From: Trichobilharzia regenti
Taxonomy: Eukaryota; Platyhelminthes; Trematoda; Strigeidida; Schistosomatidae
Assembly: GCA_944472135.2 (NCBI GenBank)
Contig: OX235270.1
Location: forward strand, 75,525,168 to 75,589,167
Reading direction: 5' to 3'
Length of the DNA stretch: 64,000 bases
In this document: one piece after another, positions 24,111 to 40,100 of the stretch
How positions within the stretch are numbered: position 1 is the stretch's first letter
Layout: the number at the start of each line of letters is the position of its first letter
Notes under the pieces: generated by a model
Seen by the model: the letters and a program-made list of their open reading frames with translations, nothing else
Databases searched by the model: none
What the model was told of the DNA's origin: nothing
Translations under genes and position numbers: made by a program

Positions 24111-26105
24111 ATGCCTGGGTCAAAGAAGGGACAGAGTGTCTTGGATGCAAACAGGAAAGTAAGTCATTGTAACTTGTCTGTTAATTGTAACGATGTGTCT
24201 GATGTTAAGCATGACATGGTTGATATTACTGTTTCGCCGTTCAGGGATAATAGGAACATCAAACTCCCTAAATTTGAACCACGATGTTTCGATGGAAACC
24301 CAGCTGATTATTTACAATTTGTAAAGGAGTTTGAGATCATGTTGAGTAGTTTTCTATCAAGTGATGAATTGAAGTGAATGTATTTGATGAGGTATTGCAC
24401 TGGAGATGCTGCAAGAGCCATACAGTGTTGTAAGTTTATGAAGCCAAAAGAGGGCTACGCTGAGGCTATGAGCATATTACGTCAAAGGTTTGGAAGACCT
24501 TCGATGATTACAGGGAAATTATTCGAGGCTGTTAAGGGTAATGGTGGTCAATTACAGGATGACTCCCAGGCACTCACTGAGTTTTTGGATAATTTGCTAA
24601 TTTACAAGAATGCAATGATTTCGATGAATCGCATAAATGACCTCAACTCGAGTTTTATACTAGAAGTAATAGCAAGACGCCTACCTACTCGACTGCAAAG
24701 GAAGTGGGTGAAGATGAGCTCCCGTATGGAGGATGAGGGTATCGAGCCAAAGTTTGATGATATCCTGAAACTGGTAAAAGATAGCGTCAATCAATCTATG
24801 AGCAAGTTCGCCAGTCTATTACATCTCACCCCTAGAATAGAGCATTCTGAGAGCAAAATGCAATCATTGATGACGAGTAGGCCTCAGAGAGGTGGATATC
24901 GAGAAGGCTCCATGATGTAAAGTAATGCATATAGACCTAGTGAGTGTAACAGGTTTTGTAGTACATCCTCAACAGATAAGTTACAAGATGCAAGACAAAC
25001 ACGGTTGTGTTGTACACGTTTGCAAGAGGTGCATACAGAAGTGAACTGTGAACCGGTGAGCAAGTTCAGTGATAAGCTAAATGTAAACTCCAGACCTGAT
25101 TCCGAATTATGTGACGATAACGGTGTTGTGAAGAAGTCTGTAGTTACAACTGGTAAGCCATTGTTGAATAGAGTGTCACAGAATAGAGTTGCTGCTTCAG
25201 AGTGAAGTTCTGACTCCACAAGTTTACAAAGTATAACTAGTCAGAGTGAAGATATAAAACCTTTAATGATTTGTGAGGAGGAACCAAAATTGTCTACTTC
25301 TGTTATTAAAGAGTTTGAAAATGATAAAGTTGACGGTAAAGTGAATATTTGTGATAATGATCATGATACTTCACATTTGTCTTTGGTTGATCATGATGAG
25401 ATGATAGATATACCTACTACTGCTAAGTTAATTAAAGGTTCTGTACAACTACAACGTGAAGTAGAAATAAATGCAGATGCAGTTGCAGAAGGCATGCATG
25501 CTTGTCAAACCGTCAGTGTAATTGATCGGAGTGAAACGCACCTATCATCAGATGCTATTGCTAAACCTGAGCTGATAGTAAAAGACAGCAGTGGTGGTGG
25601 TCTTGCATGTAGACAAATTTCTGAAAGCCGAGCAACAACAGCTTCTGATCCACCGCTAACTTCGTCAACTGATATCAATCAGTCGTCGTTGGTGCTGTCA
25701 TCCACAATGAAAAAGACGCCCGTGAACTCAAGTATCTTGTGCAATGACTATGATAGTATTGGTGCATCTTAAAAGACGAAAGATATTGCTCAGTTTAGTG
25801 AGGATAAGCCAAGTGTAAACGAAAGAGTAATTGTTAAACTGACTTGCATGAATAAAGGCATTTCAAGTTTGAAATTACTATTTGAATGCTATTATCTTTG
25901 GTGTAAATTACTCTGTTTCTACACTTGTTTGACCAGATACGTCGTGTGTTTGTTCGTCATCTATATTCTACGATACAATGACATGGGCGTGTTGCCGTTC
26001 AGATTTGAGGATATAGCTGATAGAGGGAAGTCAGTAAATGAACTCTGCGATGATTTTCCAACCTGGGGCGTCAGCCTGAGAAGGGTTGTGGGCGTACTGC
26101 TGTAA
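24111..26105 (+). pseudogene. Pao/BEL-type gag with C-terminal hydrophobic segment; four in-frame stops
   Basis: The frame from ATG 24111 (MPGSKKGQS) to 26105 is one register of 665 codons without any indel. It is interrupted only by stops at 24375 (TGA), 24918 (TAA), 25203 (TGA) and 25770 (TAA). The gag-like domain (DUF1759 type) covers about residues 50-240: IKLPKFEPRCFDG, GDAARAIQC, SILRQRFGRPSM, RRLPTRLQRKW. A long acidic/Ser-rich region follows. Near the end is a strongly hydrophobic run (about residues 580-620, FECYYLWCKLLCFYT to VCLFVIYIL), then DMGVLPFRFEDIADR. Copy 1 has sense codons where this copy has the stops at 24918, 25203 and 25770, so those look like private lesions. Confidence 0.75.
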
Positions 26106-26511
26106 GTCCTACAATTCTTCAAAGGGTAGCGCATCAGTGAGCAGTCCAATGTGCTTGGTGTGTAATTTTGTACATATGTTCATATTGCATATACTGAATT
26201 GATATCATCTGTCGTCTAGCCGTTAGTAATTCTGATTGTTTCCGGACGACTTCCACTTGGATCATCAACCTGAGAAGGAATGTAGGCGTACTGCTGTAAG
26301 TCCTACAGTTCTTCAAGGGTAGTTTGCCGTGCCAGAATACACAACATTTGATGTGCTGATTGTACATATGTTTGTGTTAAATAGTTGTGTGAGTTCCAAT
26401 TATTGTAATTGTTGGTTAATCTTGTTTGTGTCCGAACATTCCACAAATTACAATCGTCAACCTGAGAAGGGTTGTAGGCGTACTGGTGTAAGTCCTGCAA
26501 TTCTTCAAAGG
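26073..26511 (+). repeat. Three spaced repeats in the 3' region of copy 2
   Basis: Blocks of 55-59 bases (core GGCGTACTGCTGTAAGTCCT) are at 26073-26129, 26264-26322 and 26457-26511, with period about 191-193. The spacers also share TGTACATATGTT-type motifs, so the true unit is probably about 190 bases. Confidence 0.8.
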
Positions 26512-27201
26512 AATTCCACCAAGACATGATCGGTGAGGTTGTTTGTACTATTTGTATATACGTGTGGTGTGTCATATCAATTGGTGTTTTTTGGATTCAT
26601 TGTGTTTACTTGTTGTTATTGCATAATTCTGTTAAAATTTTCGTCGTGATTACTTCTGAAGTTGTTTCGAGTCTTCTACATCCATGAATGAATTGATTGA
26701 TGTTAAGGACAGCAGATGGGTCGTATATGCCGGGGAGGCTAGGCTATTGCTGAGGATGAAATGCACACGGAGATAATTGTTAGCTGCGGTCCGACACGCC
26801 GGGGAGAAAGAGTGTAAACGACTGAGGCTCGCATACGTCACCGCTACTAGAACTGAGGCAGAATGAGTGACAGGCGATTGCAGTGGTAATTGGTGGTGAG
26901 TAGATAAGAGGATGTGCGTAGAGCATCATGAGTTGGTGCTATGGTCACGTTGCATTCTGCAAGAGTCATTCTAGCAAGTGGCGATTGTGTTGCAAGATGT
27001 CAAGAGGAGGTCTCTGTCTGGAGGCGCAGGTCGTCAGCGATGTGTGAGATTGTGCTGTGGGTATGCTTGTGGTGTGTTGGCTTTTCTGTTTGTTTTCCAT
27101 TTCAGCTCTGTCCGTGTGACCCAGGTTCTCGCAATGGCATCCAAGTCAACGTGTATTGGTCGTGAAGAAAAAAAGGGATGGATCCCTTTTTTGCCGCGGA
27201 G

Positions 27202-27559
27202 TGTCAATGCAGGTGAAGATTGAACGATCAATTCATGGTTGTTTGCTCAAACCAACTTCCCCAATTTTCGCGGAGGCATCAATACGACAGTCATCGTCTC
27301 ATCGGTCGCTGTTCAGAAAGAAGTCAGCAGTAAACCATCAGAAGTAATCTTGTGATTTATTATTGTAATATTTGTTCACAGACCTTGGTAGAAATATTTT
27401 TTATATGTTGGTGTAACAATAAAGAATCCTCGACTCACCAATCGGTGTTTTGGTGTTTTCGTCCGTTATTACTAAGCGTTTCTGAAAAACTGCAAGGAAC
27501 AGCGTGGGCCCGAGCGTAGCGAGAGCTGGGCATTAACGGTTTATGAGACGTGGCTGACA
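27202..27559 (+). repeat. 3' LTR of copy 2
   Basis: A 358-base repeat matching the 5' LTR except for about four positions. It is preceded by a purine-rich run (AAGAAAAAAAGGGATGG, 27165-27181) that could serve as the polypurine tract, although it ends some 20 bases before the LTR. Confidence 0.92.
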
Positions 27560-27564
27560 TTGTT

Positions 27565-30446
27565 CTTTCAGTCAAACGCGTATACATGAACGAATGTAAT
27601 ACCTGTATTCATTGTGGAAACCTTAGCATTTGCGCAACTTGGGATTCAAGTACCTAAACCCACTCAATCCCCTGGATAGGTTACAGGAATTCCCTTGGAG
27701 CTCTGGGAGTACAAAGTTGAAGCGACAAGAATTTTTCTATCTCATGCTAGCAGAACTGAAGAGGGAAAGTCTACTGAATACGAAATGTACATATGGTGTC
27801 ATTTCACCGTAGGCCACACCAAGCACTTACTGGGTGGCATCTACCGATCTCCCACCTGTGGGGCAGAGCACAATCAGCTACTGCTCAGCACTATCACAGG
27901 AATACGAGATTTGGGCTACGACCAAATCACCATAGCTGGAGATTTCAATGCTCCATCACTGAACCTTGGCTCCGGGTGTGCTAAGGGAAAATTTGGCCGA
28001 AACCTACTGCAAACTATTCGAAACACGGGACTGACTGAGAATGTTGGAGACGACACTAGGTGGGGCCCTAGTGGAAAGTCATCAAAACTAGATTATATTC
28101 TAACTAGTGACCAGCTACTCGTCGAAAAGGTCCAGATCATGACTCCTCTGGGAAGCAGTGACCATGCAGTCATAGGTTTCGATCTTGTCCTCCGTGAGCG
28201 TTTGCAATGGGATGTTACGCGACCATGTCTGTGCTACAGCAAGGCTGACTATGCTGAAATGCGGAGGCTCTTGTCCGACGCAGACTGGCCCTTAGCATGG
28301 GACGACCTATCTGTGGTAAAAAAGAATATTCATATAGCAATCTCGGATACCGTCCCTTTAGTCACAACACAGCCCAAGAGAAAGACGTCATGGTTGAAGA
28401 GAGGCACGCAACGTATTCTGCAAGCAAAGCGGAAGGCTTGGTTTACGTGGCGTGTATCTAAGAGTCAGACCGACCATGATGCATACCTCGAACTCAGGAA
28501 CCGGTGTAATGCAAGAGTCAGGAGGGACAGAAGGTCATTCCAGGCTAACCTTGCTAAAAAACTCCTATCAAACCCTAAAAACTTGTACCGATTCATGTCG
28601 GAAAGAAAACCGACAAACCAAGGGGCATGCGCCTTAGTAGGCCCAAACGGTCAATATCTCACTAGTCTGGAGATGGCTGAAACATTCAGTTCAGCCTTCG
28701 CTAAACAGCTAAACAGCAATGTGGATATTACAGTTACGGACCAAAATGGTGGCACCACTATTTCAGAGGAGGAAGACCTAGCGACTACTCCCCAAATAAA
28801 CCCCGCAATAGTACTAAGGAAGCTACAGCGACTCATACCTGGGAAGTCCCCAGGTTGTGATGACATCAGGCCATCTGTTCTGAAACAGTGCGCCGAGGCT
28901 CTCTGTAGACCCCTGTGCGACTTGTTCCAACACTCAATGGATTCGGGGACCCTGCCAAGGGAGTGGAAAAGAGCCATCCTTTCTCCAATCTTCAAGGGTG
29001 GGGACAGGCAAAACGCTGCTAGCTATAGACCAGTAGCTCTACTCCCAGTGGTATCAAAAGTACTGGAAAGTATTATTGACGACCACATCAGGGAATATTT
29101 CGATAGGACTAATATACTACATGAAGCCCAACATGGTTTCAGAAAAGGCAGATCCTGCGTCACTAACCTACTGTCAGCTTGGGACGACTGGACATCATGC
29201 TGGGACTTGAACGTACCAGTCCATGTGGTCTTCCTAGACTTTGAGAAGGCATTTGACACTGTTCACCATGACCTTCTCCTACATAAAATAAGCCAGGCAG
29301 GCATAGGTGAGCCACTTCTGTCATGGTTGAAGGACTACCTAGCCGACAGGCAATTTTGCACTAAGGTTAACCGAGTCCGATCATCTTGGCACAGATCGTC
29401 ATCAGGAGTGTCGCAGGGTTCTATCCTAGGACCACTGATGTTTTTGATTTTCATCAATGATCTACCACGCCGTCTGAGCTGCCCGACTCTCCTGTACGCT
29501 GACGACGTAAAAATATGGAGGGCGATAAAGTGTCCGGAGGACTCAGATAGGCTACAGGAAGACCTAAACCTTCTGGAAGACTGGGCGGTGGCCAGTGGCA
29601 TGACTTTCAACTTGAAAAAGTGCAAAGTAGTGAAGTTGCGCACCTGTAGACTGCAGAATGCAAGTTACACCCTGTGCAATGAAAGCTTGTCCTGCACAAC
29701 GTCGGAACGCGACTTAGGTCTAGTTCTAACGGAAAAAATGGACACAAGCGTAAATTACACAGGGGATGTAGCGAGGGCATATGCGGTCATACACTTTACG
29801 CATAGACAGTTAGGTGCACTCACTCCTGAGCTCTTTCTAATGTTGTACAAAACATACGTCAGGCCACACCTTGAGGTGCATAATATTATTGCACCCCCAA
29901 TGCTGAGAAGAGATGCCAACCTCTTGGAAAGAGTCCAACGACGGGCAACAAAAGGAGTGGTTGGTCTCCGAAACAAACCATATGATGAAAGGCTGAAGAA
30001 ATTAGGCCTGTTCACACTTAGTTACCGTCGGCTTAGGGGGGATTTGATTACTGCCTACAAAATAACAAATGACCAGAATCACCCAAACAAAGGTGTTCTG
30101 CCATTGAGTAGGTATAGGCTTCCACGTGGAAATCCCAGAAGGATAGCTCACCAGAGGGCAAGGACCCGGGTGCGCTCCCACTTCTTTTCACTGCGGGTTT
30201 GTCGTCCCTGGAATTCCTTACCGGCAGATGTAGCTATGGCACCGTCTTTGGACGCCTTTAAGCGAAGGCTGGACAACCATGCAGCGATACAAGGACTGCA
30301 TCCAAATGGCCTATCTCCTTAAAATCGCATACACCAATCAGGGTAAACAACTAAGTTCGTCGTTTTACTTCTTTACATTCTCTCCCGTCTTACTCTCCTG
30401 ACAACCTGTTGATATTACAATTATTATTACTATTATTATTATTATT
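27565..30446 (+). mobile_element. CR1-clade non-LTR retrotransposon, 5' truncated
   Basis: It contains a long ORF2 followed by about 125 bases of 3' UTR ending in ATT runs (30419-30446). The start within 27565-27680 is not defined. It directly follows the Pao/BEL insertion and ends about 480 bases before the PSMA7 start codon. Confidence 0.8.
27680..30322 (+). CDS. CR1 ORF2: endonuclease (partial) and reverse transcriptase
   Basis: The frame is open from the codon after the TAG at 27677 to the TAA at 30320-30322, about 880 codons. It makes the element's own nicking endonuclease and reverse transcriptase, used for target-primed insertion. Endonuclease motifs: GGIYRSPTC, ITIAGDFNAPS, KLDYILTSD and GSSDHAVIGFDL (the catalytic SDH). 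RT motifs: REWKRAILSPIFKGGD, EAQHGFRKGRSC, VFLDFEKAFDTVHHD, SSGVSQGSILGPLMF and the catalytic LLYADDVKIW (about 29493). The C-terminal part (ERVQRRATKGVVGL, KLGLFTLSYRRLRGD) is typical of CR1-clade elements. The first roughly 100 residues of the endonuclease are missing and no ATG is placed at the start, so this copy probably cannot move by itself. The absence of stops suggests recent insertion. Confidence 0.88.
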   Translation, partial: VTGIPLELWEYKVEATRIFLSHASRTEEGKSTEYEMYIWCHFTVGHTKHLLGGIYRSPTCGAEHNQLLLSTITGIRDLGYDQITIAGDFNAPSLNLGSGCAKGKFGRNLLQTIRNTGLTENVGDDTRWGPSGKSSKLDYILTSDQLLVEKVQIMTPLGSSDHAVIGFDLVLRERLQWDVTRPCLCYSKADYAEMRRLLSDADWPLAWDDLSVVKKNIHIAISDTVPLVTTQPKRKTSWLKRGTQRILQAKRKAWFTWRVSKSQTDHDAYLELRNRCNARVRRDRRSFQANLAKKLLSNPKNLYRFMSERKPTNQGACALVGPNGQYLTSLEMAETFSSAFAKQLNSNVDITVTDQNGGTTISEEEDLATTPQINPAIVLRKLQRLIPGKSPGCDDIRPSVLKQCAEALCRPLCDLFQHSMDSGTLPREWKRAILSPIFKGGDRQNAASYRPVALLPVVSKVLESIIDDHIREYFDRTNILHEAQHGFRKGRSCVTNLLSAWDDWTSCWDLNVPVHVVFLDFEKAFDTVHHDLLLHKISQAGIGEPLLSWLKDYLADRQFCTKVNRVRSSWHRSSSGVSQGSILGPLMFLIFINDLPRRLSCPTLLYADDVKIWRAIKCPEDSDRLQEDLNLLEDWAVASGMTFNLKKCKVVKLRTCRLQNASYTLCNESLSCTTSERDLGLVLTEKMDTSVNYTGDVARAYAVIHFTHRQLGALTPELFLMLYKTYVRPHLEVHNIIAPPMLRRDANLLERVQRRATKGVVGLRNKPYDERLKKLGLFTLSYRRLRGDLITAYKITNDQNHPNKGVLPLSRYRLPRGNPRRIAHQRARTRVRSHFFSLRVCRPWNSLPADVAMAPSLDAFKRRLDNHAAIQGLHPNGLSP

Positions 30447-36998
<6,552 letters not shown>

Positions 36999-37131
36999 CT
37001 TATAACCGGTTATTAAGAAAAAAGGTGTACAATTGTGATGTTCATGTTTTGTATACACACATAGTGAAAATATGTTTGATTTTACTATAGTTTGTAGAAT
37101 AGTTGTTTGGCTAGGCAGGGTATGGGCGTAT

Positions 37132-40100
37132 TCAGTAATCATCATTTTCATCACTGATACTTGCATCGACGACGTTGTCTTCAAATATTGGTGAGTCTGA
37201 GGACTCTTGTTCGTTCTTAAGAATTTGTTCATCATCGTTTTCGGTCGATGGTAGGTTGAGTGCCTTGTAAATTTTCCCCAAAATTCCGCGGTCTAAATAA
37301 CGAGCTATGGTATGATTATTTCCAACTCGCTCCCTCATTTCATCTAAACAGTTCAACGCCTAAAAAACAGTAAAATTCCGAGTTATGCGTAAATATGAAT
37401 TTGAAAAACGAAGTATCCAATCTAACTTGTTAAACCACAAAGGAGATAAACAAGTATGTATACTGATGAATTCCGTCTAAATCTTGAGACAGTGCGTAGG
37501 TAACATAGAATAATATTTGTTTGTAATGTCATGCATTATGTGGGAGGAATTATGGAAGTAATTTCCGTTCGTAGTGCCGATACTTTTCTACCTATTATAC
37601 AAAGGTGGGTAATTCCTGGCAGTACTATTCATACAGACGAATGAGCCGTATGCAGTCGGCTATCATCAGATTTGAGTTTCATCCATCATCGAGTCAGTTA
37701 TGCAGATGGTTTTGTCGATCCTGTTACTGGAACGTATGCTAATTCAATCGAGAGCTTTCGGGGAAGGCTGAAAAACAGGATGAGAGTGATGAATGGGTCA
37801 CAAAAAGGACTCGTCCTCAAGTCACCTCAGCGAATACATGCACAGAAACTGGTTTAACACTTAATAACTGAGGGTGATATTCTTAAGCCACGTCCTGTTG
37901 AATCTGTTTTATCATCGTTCTTGGTACTTCGTTTGCAAATAAACGTCCTGTTTATGTAGAAACCACTGGCTTTCCTGATTGGGCGCCTCGAGGTCAGTCG
38001 TGAGTCCGTGTTCCATGGATCGCTATAGTTTAACTTTCCCGGTCAGGGTCATTGGTTTTCACTTGTAGTGTGAACTCAGTTGGTAAAGTGAATGCTTGTA
38101 CGCCACTCAGAACAGCACTGGATGATTTCCTGCTTTGAATGACTTTTTCTATGGTAGTGTTAATTCGCGTGACTTGACAATTCGAAGTGTACAAGAAATT
38201 TTCTCCCTTCAGTGTATACAGCTTATTGTTGTGTTGGCTAACCAGTCATACCAGACACTTGTTGTGTAAAAATACGGTTCTGACTGTTTTCATTGTTCTT
38301 ACCTCGAAATAAATTAAGCACCGTAAATCCGCACCACTATTCCTTGCTATGTATTAGTTACCACTGAGTTGAAAATGTTTTTATAATTTAGGTGTACTGT
38401 TAAGACAAGTCTTGCCTCAGCACAAAACATCCATTGGAAAGTATAACGGTATTCTACGGCGTATTGTAATATCGGTGGCACCTATGGAGTTCCGTGCCAG
38501 CGAACCAACAACGGTGACCGTCTCCTACAGTTCTGTTCTGATAATCATTTGTTTCTTGCAAGCACTAGGAGAGACACTGTTTGACCTGGCGACCCCCTTC
38601 ATCAAACCAACGCTGGACACAAATAGATCACATAGCAATAAGCTATCGTTGGCATGGGTCGGTAGGAGATTGTTGCTGCTTATGGAACACATGTGTAGAT
38701 ACCGATCACGCACTGGTCCGCGCTCGGGTGTGCTTACGACGGAACGGGCGTAGGAAACAGCTGGCGGTAAAACCATCACGTCCCCAGCCCGATAAGGAAA
38801 CTAAATCCCTATTTGAGGAAGAACTAGCTAAACACATATCTGAGTTCGACAGCTGTGCTCTCCCTGAAGAAGCTTGGAAGAATGTTCAGTCAGCCATAGA
38901 TACAGCTGTAAAAGCTGTGAATAAGGTAAACCCAAAGGTGAGTAAAAACCACTGGATCTCCACCGCCTCATCCAAACTGATAGATGCTAGAAGACTTATT
39001 CCGGCGAGCTCCGAATTCTATGAGGAGCGAAAGCTGCACAAAAGGAAACTTACGAAAAGTCTCCACAAGGACCGTGAACAGTGGTGGGTGACAAAAGCCA
39101 AAGAGATGGAGAAAGCTTCGACGATAGGCAACACTAGGCAACTCTTTAGACTCATCAGGGAAACGGGTGGGAGAAGACAAATCATTAGTGAAACAATCTC
39201 GGAGAAAAATGGCACTATAATTAGCTCCCAGGATAGACGACTGGATCGTTGGAAAGAGCATTATGAGGAGCAGTTTAATTGGCCCACAGCCACGCTCAAC
39301 CTTCCGAACATCCAACACCTCCCTGAATGGGATATAGACACAGGTCCTCCGTCCCTAACTGAGGTTACTAAAGCTGTCACCAATCTGAAACTAGGCAAAG
39401 CAGCGGGACCTGATGGAATGACTCCAGAGGTATTTAAGTACGGTGGAGACAGTTTACTTTCTGCATTAACTGAGGTACTAGGCAGCGTCTGGGAATCAGA
39501 AGAAGTCCCATCGGGTTGGTGTAAGTCACTGATTATCCCCATATACAAGAAGGGAGACAAGTCTTCCTGTGATAATCACAGAGGGATTAGCTTGACTAAT
39601 ATAGTATCTAAAGTCTTAGGCTCAATAATCATGCGTAGACTGAGTGGTGCTCGGGAGGCACAAACACGAGAGAGCCAGGCAGGCTTTAGACCAGGAAGAG
39701 GGTGTATTGATCATATCTTCACCCTCCGACAGATTCTAGAACATAGGCATTCCTACCGGCGTCCAACAGTCATTATATTTCTTGACCTAAAGGCAGCATT
39801 CGACTCTGTCGATCGAGAAGTTCTCTGGAGATGCTTGGCTGTAAAGGGAATTCCGAGAAAATATATTGCACTGATTAAGGCACTCTACTCGTACTCATAC
39901 AGCCAGGTGAGGGCTTACGGCGAGCTGTCATCTGAACTGATGACGACCAGCCGTGTCCGTCAAGGATGCCCATTATCCCCTTTTCTATTCAACTTCATCA
40001 TAGATGTGTTAATGGACTTAACCCTAAGTGACTTCAGCGACTCAGGGATTGACTTGCTACCAGGGAATAATCTCGTTGACTTGGAATATGCAGACGATAT

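Larger units (their letters stand above)
23609..27559 (+). mobile_element. Pao/BEL-like gag-only LTR retrotransposon, copy 2 (young)
   Basis: This is a complete 3951-base insertion. It has LTRs at 23609-23965 and 27202-27559 and a perfect 5-base duplication, TTGTT, at 23604-23608 and 27560-27564. The two LTRs differ by about three substitutions and one inserted base (about 99% identity), so insertion is recent. The interior has a 145-base leader, one long gag frame (24111-26105), then 1.1 kb of non-coding 3' sequence with three spaced repeats. No protease, RT, RNase H or integrase is present, although the ends and length match copy 1. It is therefore a non-autonomous but transposition-competent structure, presumably served in trans. 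Confidence 0.9.

Noticed and set aside
26073..26511. Spaced repeats that could suggest a CRISPR array
   Set aside because: Only three long repeats with partly similar 130-base spacers inside a eukaryotic LTR element.
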